Source: Montifringilla adamsi (Eukaryota > Chordata > Aves > Passeriformes > Passeridae). From it: 64,000 nucleotides of DNA. The notes under the pieces are model-generated. The model saw only the letters and a list, made by a program, of their open reading frames with translations, ran no database searches and was not told where the DNA came from. Shown one piece after another: positions 31,201 to 43,942 of this stretch. Within the stretch, counting starts at the first letter, position 1; each line of letters begins with the position of its first letter. A program made the position numbers and the translations under genes. Location of the stretch: positions 5,655,283-5,719,282 of the forward strand of contig JAGGNK010008226.1 of the NCBI GenBank assembly GCA_017590115.1, given 5' to 3'.

Positions 31201-34200
31201 AGTGTTTGTTGGGCAGAGCAGGGCTTGTGACCTGTGCTCAAGGGATAAGGTGAATCTGGATCCTTGCTACTCAGCCAGGCACCCATGTGCCAAAGGGTAT
31301 TGGCACCCCTGGAGCCAGGAATGTCTCTAAATTCTCCAGGGACTGTTGTTAAGAGAGACCCAGTGACCCAGGTGTCACTGCCTCCTGAAGCAGCAGACAC
31401 ACAAAAAATGAAGCATTCTGTATTGTCATATGGCTGTTCCCTGGCAGAGCTAGAAGGGGATCCAGGAATTTCAGCTGCACTCCAGTCTGTAACATTAGCT
31501 GTGGTCTCAGTTTTCTGAGAGCAGTGAGTGTTCCTAACCCATATTTGCTTTCCTAATCGGCAGTGTCCCTTATTTCTTTATAAAGATTTGTGTCCCTGAA
31601 GTTGTGGATGCTCACCTGCTTTCTGCACAAATTGCATGAGTAGGTGCTTGTATTTTTGGAGTTCACACATCCTTAGCACTCAGGGTTTCAGAAACAGGAT
31701 TCCTTCTTTACAAACAGGTGCTCTTTGTGTACAAAGTGAGAATTCAACCCTGTCAAAGATAACTTGTTTTTGAATGAGTTTTTGATGGAGAAATTAGCAT
31801 CTTCATAGAGTCATAGAATCGTTTGGGTTGGAAGCATCCTTAAACATCGTGTACCCCCCTTTTTGCGACAAGAAATGAAGCATTCTGTATTGTCATGTGG
31901 CTGTTCCCTGGCAGAGCCAGAAGGGGATCCAGGAATTGACTCTCAGCTGCACTCCAGTCTGTAACATTAGCTGTGGTCTCAGTTTTCTGAGAGCAGTGAG
32001 TGTTCCTAACCCATATTTGCTTTCCTAATCGGCAGTGTCCCTTATTTCTTTATAAAGATTTGTGTCCCTGAAGTTGTGGATGCTCACCTGCTTTCTGCAC
32101 AAATTGTGTGAGTAGGTGCTTGTATTTTTGGGGTTCACACATCCTTAACACTCAGGGTCTCAGAAACAGGATTCCTTCTTTACGAAGAAGTACAAAGTGA
32201 GAATTCAATCCTGTCAAAGATAACTTGTTTTTGAATGAGTTTTTGATGGAGAAATTAGCATCTTCATAGAGTCATAGAATCGTTTGGGTTGGAAGCATCC
32301 TTAAACATCGTGTACCCCCCTTTTTGCACAGAATAAAAGCTATTGGAGTATCACTCACTATGTTGTCCCTAAAAATATTTTACTTAATGCAAATAAATAT
32401 ATCCCAGACCTGCTCATGCTAACTGAATCCTCAAAAATCTGATTTTTCTTTCTTGGCAGCTCCCAAAGTGGAGATTTACCAGCTATTTAAGGTCTGCCAG
32501 AGTTTACTTATTGAACCACATGCAGTGTGGTTAAAATCTTTTAGGTGTAATACATTAAGCTGATTTGGTAATCTGCAGTGTTAAATGCATCTTGTTACTG
32601 AACTTAATGGACCAGAGAGATTTTTCTTGTATTCTGCTTTGTGCTTCCTTTCTGCAGATTCCCTTCAGAAACACATGTTACTTTTATTAAATACTGAATT
32701 CTAGATTTCAATGTTGTGGCATATTGCTGCCTACAAATCAATTGTCTTCCCTGCTGTTCAGGGAGGTGGATTATGATTTATGGTGTTGGATAATTTGTGC
32801 AGTAATTCTGGTATGCAGCTGTATTCAATGGCCTTTGTAGAGAATTCAGAACTTTGTTGTAGTGTTAAAACTTCCAGGATTTCTTTCTACTTCTAAAAAA
32901 TTCTAAATTATCAAAACACCTAAATAAAGGCATTGGTGGGTGTTTAAAGTTTGCTTTGAGCTACAATTTAGTGGGGTTTTTTCAGTTTTTACTGTCAAAC
33001 ACTCTCTCAAAGTGGTGTTTCCAGTGGTGTTTACTCTTATGACTGTACCCTTCCTTTTATCACCCCTGCCCACCCTTAAGTAACATTCTTGTGGCTCCTT
33101 CATGTGTGCCTATTAATCTGCTTTTATTCATGTGCAAAGGTAATGCCCTCCTATTTTTTAATCCCTTTTGCAGTCCCTCCTTTGGATTGCCTCCAAATTA
33201 TCCCCTTCTATATTTAGAGAGAGGTGAGCCATATGGGGCTGGGGAGGAAATTGTGCTGGGGAGGTGGCAGACGTAGAGATGAGTTTCAGGAATGCAGGAG
33301 GGACTGGGGCCAAAAAGTGCCATGTGTAAGGATTTGTCAGGGCTACGTGGAGCAGAAAGAGAACCAGGGCTTTAATGAGCCTGGCTGTACTCAGAACCCA
33401 TGACAGGACATCAGTGAAGGGAAACACCAGGAGGTCAGGGGGTGAAAGTGGCATCAGAGATGTGACAGCAAGATTGAAGCAGTTTGGATGTGCTGTGATG
33501 GCAGAAATCAGAGGAACGGAAAGTTTGGGGGACTGGGAGAGAGAAGGAAAATCCTGGAGTTTTATCCACAGTCTTCTGATTCCATTGCACCCACCAGGTT
33601 AAAAAACACCAGGAAATTCAGTGTTTCCATGGAATTGGGAGAGGCGTGTGCCATGTAATGATGGGCAAAGGCACTTATGGCCTTCAGGCTTCTGAATAAT
33701 GACTTTGCTGGAATGGCAGGAATACAGATTTGCAGAGAAAATACAGCACATTTTTGCCAAAAAGACACTTTTGAAGCAGAGCAAATGTGCTCTGCTCCCA
33801 CCAGGCATTTCCACAGCTGGACCCCAGAAGGGGTTATTGCTCTGAGCCAGAAAACCTTTTTGGATCCTCAGGTGTGTGAGGTGCACCCAGGGAGGTTCTC
33901 CTGGGAAAAACCTGCAAGATCAGGAGAGGTTTTACCTGGAGCACCAGCACCCTGGCCCTTGCAGAGGGCACTAACAATAACCCTGCCCAGGTGGGAGGAT
34001 GGTGTTGCTGCACAAGTCCTGCTTTTACTTTGTGGTTTGGTTGCAGGTGCTGTTGGTTCCCTGTGTTTGAGACAAGGAATCAGAGTGCTGAGAGGTTTAC
34101 ACTGAAGCACACTCATATTTGTCCACTGATGCAAAAGAGTCAAATAGCAAAAGTGCTCAGCGTGCTTTCTTTTAAATTTTTAAAAAAAACCCCAAAGCAC

Positions 34201-37200
34201 TCTGAAAAACCAAAAGCAGGAATAAAAAGCCAATTCTGGAAATCTCATGTAGCACATTTCCAAACCCCTTTGAAGTTAATGTTGGACAGTCTCCAAGCTC
34301 AGGTTTGTTGCCTGTTCCAGGATTTTGCTTTCTGCCCCACTGCCCATCTGCACAGGACCACTGGCTGTGGGCTGGACTTTCCCCCTATTCCTGTCTTAGG
34401 AAAAATCTTCACTGCAAAAGACAGTGGGAAAAGATGGGAAATCTGAAGTTTAGCCTTACACCTTTTCCTTAGCTGCTCCAGCCATGTGCAGGATAATGTC
34501 ACTTTAAGTTTGATGATTCCCAGTCTGGATTCCAGGACCGTTGCTTTTCCTACGGGTGTCACAACCTTTAGATCATCTGAAAGAACAGATTTTGTGGTTT
34601 ATGTGCCCAAGGGCTGCCCATAAAGGTTGGCAAGGGCAGTTGGCTAAGTCTGCACAAGGTCAGTGAGGATGTCCAATAATTGTCCTAACACTTTACCTGT
34701 TATGGAGCAATAATGAGAGTTTTTTTTCATTATTTTCGGGTGAGTGAGCCTGGCAGATGCTGACAGCCAGCAGATGTGTAAAGTTCGAGGTGATTTGTAA
34801 GGGACCTGCTCATCTGACGCATGGTAATTGCACTGTGGGACATTGTCACTCAGCCCCGTGTCCTGCTCCAGCAGAACGAGGTAAAGGTCAGTTCAAAGAG
34901 CTGCTGAGGCTCCAGGGGCAGCTCAGGCTGGAATTAAACCCCTCACATCCACTTCTCCCCTGGGCAGGTGCTCGCAGCATGCCCAGGGCTGGGTGGGTAC
35001 CCCAGGTGTAGATTTAGGGATCATTTGGGTGACCAAGTGGTTATTTGGATCTGGAGTGAGCTTAAATCCCTCCTCTGGTAAGGCTGGTGTGGTAGCTCAG
35101 TGCTCATCTGTCCACTTTTAATTTGGGGCTTGGAAATTTTTTTTGGTGACTTTTTCCTTCAGTGTCTGTGTGCTGTGGCAGCTCCCCGGCAGAGCGGGCA
35201 CTGGCAGCAGAGTGACACAAGCTGGAGGGGACAGTGGCCTCTCCATCTGCTCCCTGCTGCCATCTCTGTTCTGCCAGCCCCTCCAAGAAGGGCTCTGACA
35301 AGTTTCTTTTGCCACTTTAGCTGAGTTTGGCATTTGTCACACCCCGAAAGGTCAGGAGCTGCTCTGCCTCGCTCAGGTGAAGCTTCCCTGTTCCTGCTCT
35401 CAGGCATTAGGAGTGGTGTGAACAGTGATGATGGAAATTGGTGGATTTGGTGGAAAAAGTGGATTTGTCTGATGCTGAGCCTGCTGATGGCCCCAAACAG
35501 TGAAGGAGAGGCAGCCTTGGGATGCCCACAGTATCTGGTCCTTGCTGGGTCCCTGCAGCATAGGCAGCAGTGCTGCCTGTCCTCGTGTCCTAATCAGGAT
35601 CGATTTTCCTGGATTTCCCACAATCCTGTTTGAGTGGGATCTTTATCACAGCCACGATGTGTGGAAGTCAGCTGAAGGCCTGATTGACTGGGTTTCCTGA
35701 GTGTGCCTGTGCTTCTGTAATGGACCTGCTGATAAATCTGTGATACCCTGGAGATCTCGATAAAATGTGTGTCGTGTATTTCATCTGCTGCCTCATTCTT
35801 CTGCTCTTGCAGGTGCCTAATCCCTTGCTCTTTATCTCATAAGACATCACATTACAAATCTTCTTCTTTATTCTTCTCCTGACATCCCCACACTTGCCAG
35901 CAGTGGAAGTTGCAGTGCCTTGCCTTGCTTTGCTGGCAGTGTGAGCAGTGGGTCAGTTCAGAGGCTGGAGGTTTCCCTTGAAGCTTTGCAGCCCTGTAGA
36001 CTCACTGAGCACAGCATCACACCTGTGAGACACAGACCTTCCAGCCACTTCTTTTAGTCTCTCCACATTCAAAACCTGCCAGGCCAGGGAAACTGAATGA
36101 GAGTTTTGCTGTAAACATGGTTTCCCCCATGCAGAGCTGTTGGTAAAAGCTCTCCCTAATTATTTGAGCTGTGAGTTAATAGTTGTTTGCTGGCCTGCAG
36201 GCTCTGCTCACCATCCCTGTGCTGAGCATCCAGGGATGGATTCATCCCAGTGTGTGTGATACTGAATGTACAGGTGAGTGTGTCTGTTCTGTGCAGGATT
36301 TGGCAGAGTTTACAGGGCTCTTTTCAGACATGCTAATTGGGAAGGAAAAGGTGTCTTTTGATTGGAAAGGTATATTTGTAGAAATAAGTATTTTCTAGAG
36401 TTTTGTGGATTTTTGTTTCATTTAGTGTTCCAGGATATTTTTAAAAGTCCTGTTCATGTGTCACCAGAGGACTCCCATTTTTTTGTCCAGCTTGGCCTAA
36501 CTCTTTGTAGACCTGATCCTGGGCATTTCCTGAGCTCATTTGTTGGGGTGGTAATTGCTGGTGGCCACAAAGGCCTGAAGCAGTCTGGGATGTGTCCAGA
36601 CTCCTCCTGCTTTGCTCAGTCCTTTCAGAAGAGTCACTCTGGTTTCCATCCAAAATGCTGAGAAAGAAGTGAAGTTTGTAGTACAGGAAAACTGAATATT
36701 TCACTGAGCTGACCTGTAGGGTGCTGGTTTGTCTGTGCAGGTCTGTCTTTGGTGTTATCCCTGGATTCATTATGTTGACCTTTAGGAAGAGAAAAAGCAG
36801 ATTCTAATTCAACAATTTTCTGCTTCCAGGCAGTTGTGAATCATGGGATTTCTTTTCCCTAAGAGTGTGCAGGGAGGCTTTGCATTTAGAATATTTTTTT
36901 TTACCCCTGGCACACTCTATTAAAGTTTGTTGTGTATCCAAATTACACTGCTTTGCTTTTTAACTCCAGCTGAAACCGTGTCTCAAATAACAGATGTGGA
37001 ATATTGTCATCCCACTGTCACACCAATTGTTCATTGTTCTGAGAAGGTCACATCATAATTCATTAACAATAATTATTCCCTGGGTACACCCTGCACTTCT
37101 TCACTCAATTGCTTCATTAACTTGAGAGTGAATCTCACATTCAGTGCTCCAATCAATGAAGATATATTTATAATGTACAAGTGGATGCTATTAGTTACAA

Positions 37201-40200
37201 TATATTAACTGCCTAATTTAAAAGAGAAAAGCTATCTTTATGAAGGGCAATTAACCACTAAGTGTAATTGATAATTCACATATCTATGATTAGGAAAGAC
37301 AAATAATAAGAAAGGAATGAATCACCAGCATTATTAAAGAAGACACTGGTGTGTAGTTTTGATGAGCAGAAGGGGCTCTCTGGGTCAGGACCAGATTTCC
37401 AAGAATCCTTTGATGGAAAGTTCATCATCAGATCTGTTGTCTGGAGGTGGCTTTGGTGTTTGCACCAACCAAGTGAGATCATCTTCCCTGCGAAATGGAC
37501 CCAGCGTGTTTTGTTGTCTTGACAATCAGTGCAGGGACTTACTTAATAGAAAAGTCATTTTTTGTTTTACAAAAGAAGGGTCATAATATTTTATAAGAAT
37601 TTATAAGCCTGGTTCCAGACTTACGTAAGTACCTGAATCTGCATGTGCTCAGGTCCTCAAAGATAATTTTACACAAATTCACATGAAAACTGACAAAAAG
37701 TAGGCATTTTCATGTATTAGAGGAGCTGAGTGAAAGTCCATTAGGCAAATGTTTATTTTTTATTAATTGTGGTACATTTTCAGTGCTTCTGATTTTCTGT
37801 GGCCACTTTGAAGTACATTGGCTCTGCAAACAGCTCATCCTCGGGGAAGAGGCTTTTTGGGGACATCCACAGCAGGTCCCCAGCTCGGGGAACAAAGCTG
37901 CTCAGAGGCAGAGGGCTTGCAGGGGATTCACAGAATCACAGAATGGTTTGGGCTGGGGGGGACCTTAAAGACCCCATCCCACCCCTGCCATGGCAGGGAC
38001 ACCTTCCACTATCCCAGGGTGGTCCAAGCCCAGCCCTGCCCAGCCTTGGACACTTCAGGAATGGGGCAACAACACAGCTTTTGGAGAGTACCAATCCCCG
38101 GGAGCTGTGTCCTTGGCTCTGGATACTCATGGCCTTGTTTTCTTCCCCTGAGAAGCCAATTATCTGTAAACAATTATTAATGGATCAGTTAAAGCACCAG
38201 ATTTTTTGGATGATCCACCAAGTAACAGCACAGGTGTTTTATGAGAGATTAAATGATAAATGTGACTGGATCCACCCCAGTGTTGATATAACATCATTGA
38301 ACTAACCGGCAGCTGCAGTGCCCGGAGTCAGGATTTCAGGTGCATCTGGTCACAGCAAAGGTGCCTGCTCCTGGTTTGGAATATCATCTTCACCTTCTTA
38401 GCAGAATTCACAGAATGACCAGGTTGGAAGAGACCTTCAAGACTGAGTCCAGCCCAGCCCCAACACCTCAGCTAAGCTATGGCACTGAGTGCCACATCCA
38501 GGCTTTGTTAAACACACCCAGGGATGGTGACTGCACCACCTCTCTGGGCAGCCATTCCAGAGCTTTATCACCCTTTCTGTGAAAAACTTTTTCCTAATAT
38601 CCAACCTGCATTTCCCTTGAGATTGACACTCTGGTCTCAGTTCCTTCATCAGCTTACCCCTCCGCTGCCTTCCCTCCACAGGATCAAAGCCTCTGGGCTG
38701 AAGCTGCAGCTCTGCACCAACGAAACCCAGGCGACCCGGGAGAATTTCGTGCGGAAGCTGCGGGCCATGGGCTTCGACATCTCGGTGGCCCAAGTGACCG
38801 CGCCGGCGCCGGCCGCCTGCCGCCTGCTGAGGGAGCGAGGCCTGAGGCCTCACCTGCTGGTGCACGACGGTGGGACAGCCCTGGGGACACGGGGAGGGAG
38901 GGGGGTGCTCTGCTTTCCTCTTTGTCTTGGCACAGATGAGTAGGTGTCTGAAGAGCGCTTGATTCAGGCCGAGATTTATTTATTTTTTCATGTATTGTTG
39001 AGAGTGAAGGGAAGCACGAATCTGGGGATTTGTCGCTTCCATTTGTCGCTTCCTACACCTCACTGTCTGAAATGGTGAGGTGTTGGAGCCCTGGATGCTG
39101 AGTATTTCAGAGTTTCTGTGCTGACAGGCACTGACCCCCAAGAGAGCACTGCATTGACCTGAGGCCATGAAGAAGGCTTCCAAAATGGAATTACAGAACT
39201 GGGATTGTGGGTGTGGAGTTTGGATAGAAGTGTGTGATATCACAGGGTGGAAAACTTAGGGTTTAAGGGTTTAGAATATAGTAATATATATATAAAGCAA
39301 GATGGAGGTTTAGGGTGGAGGCTGGTCCTCCTTCTTCACCTTCTTCTCCATGGGTTTGGGTGGTTTTGTGTAATTGGATAAAAAAGTCCACATTGCAGGT
39401 ATGGGTGGTTAGTTATTGGGTTAAAAGTAAAAGTAATTTAGGTGTCATTTCTTAATTGGACAGCTTATCCTTAAAAGACCTTGTATAAAGAGAGACAAAT
39501 GTCTCCATTTTTAATTTGTTAGAGTGAAGTGCTGTAGAATTCAGTTTGTGAGGCTGTAACACAGACAAGAACTAATAAACATCTGAGTGCCAGCAAGAAA
39601 TACCGTCTTGTGCATTTCATCCTGACCTTAGAAAAAAGAAGCAAAGAATCTACAGTGAGGGACTTGTGATTTTTTTTTTTGGTTTTTGCCTCCTTCTGTA
39701 GATCTTGTCCCTGAATTTGCTGAGATTGATAAGACAAACCCAAACTGTGTGGTTCTTGGAGATGCAGCAGAAAACTTCACCTACGCAAACCTCAACGAGG
39801 CTTTCCGACTTCTGATCGGGATGGAGAAGCCTGTTTTGATCTCCCTTGGAAAAGGGTGAGTTAAGCTCTACTTTTTCCTCAAGTCTCTGCATTTTTTAAT
39901 GATATCTTCAATGGAGGCCAGAAATCAGTGTGGGCACTCCACTCCCAGTACCAACTTTTCAGTTTTCAGTCTGTGTGCCTGGGCTGAGAGCCTCATCTGA
40001 TCAATGAAGAGGACTTGAGGTGCTTCAAGGGAGCCTCAAAGCCTCGTAGGAATCATGGAGAGTTTGGATTTTGATGTGTGTGACTGCAAGTGAGTGAGCA
40101 TTTAGTATCTCAGAGATGAGAACTGTTGGTTTAACTGCTGCCTGTAGCCACGTGTTCCTCTCTGAACTGAATATAAATTATTTTTCATAGTGAAGGAAAC

Positions 40201-43200
40201 CTAAAGTTTCTCCAGGCCATGCTTGGGTAAAGAGCTGTTGGTGTAGGTTTGTGATGCAGTTTGGTGTTTTTGAAGTGGCAGATCAATTGTTTTGGTAGTT
40301 TTAATGTCAGACAGCATTTTTAATTATTCTCTGCCCATTAAGGGTAAATTTTGACCTCCTGTTTTCACACACAGGAAAAAATAGCCAGGGAGTTTGAATG
40401 TTTTCCTGAAAATAATTAATTTAGATGTATTCAGAGATTTTAAACAGGACATTATTAGTTCCTGTGCTGAATAATGACAAATCCCAACAGGAATAACAGG
40501 AGTTACTCTTATCTGTTGTGTGGTGCATGGGTTTAAAAGAGACTGTGCATGTTTATCTTGGGGAAAGTGCAGTGACAACTTTGCTCGGTGGTTCAATAGA
40601 CTCTAATGGGCATGAAAACCCTTCTGAGTTTGTGGGTTATTGATCCAGCTGGGCAGAACTTATCAGTGGGAAGGAGCAGTTAAATTCATTGTGCTGCCTT
40701 ACCTGACACTCTAATCCTCCAGCAGGGCTGAAAAATCCTTACTGTTTCTCAGAAGGATAAGGAGAAAATGTTGAGCCAACAGGAGAATGGCTAATGTACA
40801 TAAAATAATCAAATTTTGTGTTCTGTAATACCATATTTCAAAATGAAATGTAGAATCAACATCTTCTTAGGAACTGTGTTGTCATCAATGCAAAAATGCT
40901 TTGTACCATGTGTGTGTAAAAGTACTTATTAGGTCATTCATTGATAGAAACAGCTCTTTTTTCTTACTTCTTTGAAATACTACTTTTTGTTAAAAAACAA
41001 AGATTTTGGAATACTTAGAGCTCAGTTTTCACCAGGGGCATATTGTATTTTAATGGCTGACCATTGAGGTAACGGGAATATAAGTTCTCTGACTCAAAGG
41101 AGGAAGATTAAAAATTCTAAGAACTGTTCTCCTGACTGGAGAAGCCTCATGGATACAAAGGGCCATCCACAAAACCCAGCTGCATTTTTAACCTGCAGAA
41201 CCTGCACAGCTGGGTGGCCTTAGCAAGGTGCCTGCCTTGGGCCAGCAGGTTGCTTTTCGTAGAAGTTTTAGTTCATTCCATAGAAAACAAAAGTGTCAGA
41301 GTCACTGAAGCAGAATGCCCTGCTCCTGGAAATGGAGTGATTTACATTTAGCATCTGTTTTGGGCTGAGAGTGGGAATTGGCTTTGTAATTTCTTCTGTC
41401 ATGCCACTGTCAGAAAATTAAGCTGTTTACGCCAGACTATGGAAGGTTAATGGCTGTTCTAGCAAAGGTCAAGTGGTCATTTTAAAGGAAGGCTATGCTG
41501 AATAATCGAAAATGGCAGAAGGATAAGGCATAAAATCTTAGCTGACTGCTCATCCTACCTTTTTTCCTGTCATACAGAAACCTGTCTTTGCTCTGCCCAG
41601 AGCTTGGAAGACCTGCATGAATGTGAATTGCCATTCCAGAAAAACTCTCTAAAGACACCTTCTACTTCCATGAGTTTCATGGCCATGGGAGCATTTTTAG
41701 AAAGAACAAAATTCAGCTTGGAGGGTTTTTAGTCCTGATAAAGAGGGTTTCCTGGTTGTGTGAGGCTGAGACAGCAGCGCTGGTCCTGCCTGGGGTCTCC
41801 TTGCAGACACACTGGGGAGGGGTCACAGCTGCTGGCTGGGGCCAGCCCTCGCCTTTTACCTGCCAGGTCTCTCTGTCACTGTGCAATAATGCTCAGCCCA
41901 GTCCTTCCTGGTTCAAGCACACTGAAATCCCTTAGAAACAGTGAATTTGCTCCCAGATGGGCATCCGGGATCCTTTCCCTGAGCATTGCACAGTCCTGAG
42001 CCTGTCCTTCCCTTAACTCCTGGTGTTAAACCAAGGCCTGGGATTTTCTGATTACTTGACTTTTTATGCAGCCATATGGACATCTATAAAGGCCCAGAAA
42101 TAATAAAATGTGGTTTCTTTGTCTTTAACTGCCAGCGTTTTCATTTCATGGGAACTTTATCACTTTCATTTCCAGACGCTACTATAAAGAAACTGATGGG
42201 CTGAAACTTGATGTTGGAGCATATATGAAGGCATTAGAGGTATTTTATAGCTGGAATTGTGCTTACTCACCCTGTGCACCTTGTTAAAAGAGTAACTGGC
42301 ATAAATATGGGTCATCTTCTGTAATTACTCACCTTGGTGGAGGGAGTTTCCACACATTGAAACTCACTTGCTGCATTCTAAAGATGGGTGGATTAATTTC
42401 TTTTCTGCCTTTTTTTGTTTTGTTTTGTTTTTTTGTGGTTTNNNNNNNNNNNNNNNNNNNNNNNNNNNNNNNNNNNNNNNNNNNNNNNNNNNNNNNNNNN
42501 NNNNNNNNNNNNNNNNNNNNNNNNNNNNNNNNNNNNNNNNNNNNNNNNNNNNNNNNNNNNNNNNNNNNNNNNNNNNNNNNNNNNNNNNNNNNNNNNNNNN
42601 NNNNNNNNNNNNNNNNNNNNNNNNNNNNNNNNNNNNNNNNNNNNNNNNNNNNNNNNNNNNNNNNNNNNNNNNNNNNNNNNNNNNNNNNNNNNNNNNNNNN
42701 NNNNNNNNNNNNNNNNNNNNNNNNNNNNNNNNNNNNNNNNNNNNNNNNNNNNNNNNNNNNNNNNNNNNNNNNNNNNNNNNNNNNNNNNNNNNNNNNNNNN
42801 TTTTTTTTTTTTTTTTTTGGTTTTTTTTGGTTTTTTTTTTTTTTTTTTTTGTTTTTTTGTTTTTTTTTTTTTAAATGTGTTTTACTTAAACCATGAACTT
42901 TTTCTGTTGTGGTGCCCTTATTGCAAGTGAGGCCCTTGAAAGGAGGAGTCAGAGAAGAAAAAAGTGGAATATTGTGTGCAAGATACCCAAGAAAACCTGA
43001 AGGTCTATGTTAATCTGTTAGGCTTTTGTCTAGGAACAAGCAAGAAACAATTTTTTTCAGCATAGCACTGATATTTAGTTGCAGGAAAATGTAACTTGTA
43101 AAATCTGCTTTCTCAAATGTGACTTTTCAAAACCCAGATTTAAAACTCGATATTTCACTTGGATCGTTAAAATTATGCCAGGTGGTTGAAGAAATCCTTT

Positions 43201-43911
43201 TTATCTTTTAAAGGCTCTCCAGTAATTTTGATAGTTTTATATAAAGGATATTTGTTATGTCTCTAAGGGTGATGCTCCTAACAAAATGAGCAGTACTGGA
43301 ACTGAATTTGAAGATTACTCAGAGATGGAGAGTGTGAAAGATTTCACACCTTGTACCTTGAGGTGTTTCAAGAGCATTTTCTCTCCTGCCAAAAAACTTC
43401 AAACACTTCTGTTATCCAAATTCTCTGATATTCACCTTCACCTGCTAATCCATTGTGTTATTTAAGGGCAAAAATCAATAATCACAAAGCTTTTATAACT
43501 GGAGTTATGGAGTTGAATAAATCCTTTTCCAATCAGCATTTTCTGTGTTTCTCTTTTTTTTTTCCCCCCAGTACGCTTGTGATATCCAGGCTGAGGTGGT
43601 GGGGAAACCAGCAAAAAGGTTTTTTGAGTCAGCCCTGGCAGAACTGGGAGTTCCACCAGAGCAGGTAAGGTTGAGGTGCCATGCCCAGGGGCTGTGCCAT
43701 ATATTTGTGCCCACTGGTGCTTTTTTCCTGCTTTGCTGTAGCTTTGAAAAGTTACAGAAGAGGCAGAAGGAGAATGTGACCAGGACTCAATGCCTGGAAG
43801 AGGCAAAAGAGGTGCCCTAATGCCTGGCAGTCTGCTTGGAAGACTGGTGGCTGCAGGGTGATGGAATTGATTCCAAAATGTCATTTATTTCCTGTGCTGT
43901 CACACTGACTA

Positions 43912-43942
<31 letters not shown>

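Larger units (their letters stand above)
31403..32327. repeat. Tandem duplication, two copies of about 465 bp
   Basis: Copy 1 (31403-31866) and copy 2 (about 31870-32327) share sequence from ATGAAGCATTCTGTATTG (31408 and 31875) to GTACCCCCCTTTTTGC. By eye I count about nine substitutions and two indels: a six-base insertion in copy 2 after AGGAATT, and a deletion near TTCTTTAC. Each copy ends in a reverse CR1 tail. Confidence 0.93.
28049..38681 (+). other. LHPP: LHPP intron 1 (10.6 kb)
   Basis: Holds CR1 fragments, a ~465-bp tandem duplication at 31403-32327 and two AT-rich repeat-free blocks (about 30250-30720 and 36990-37320) with clusters of TAATTA and ATCAATTA words that resemble conserved non-coding elements. 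No coding exon was recognised. Confidence 0.7.

Noticed and set aside
42357..42930. Open frames of about 170 codons with long unknown runs
   Set aside because: They exist only because the 359-base gap and the poly(T) flanks contain no stop codons.
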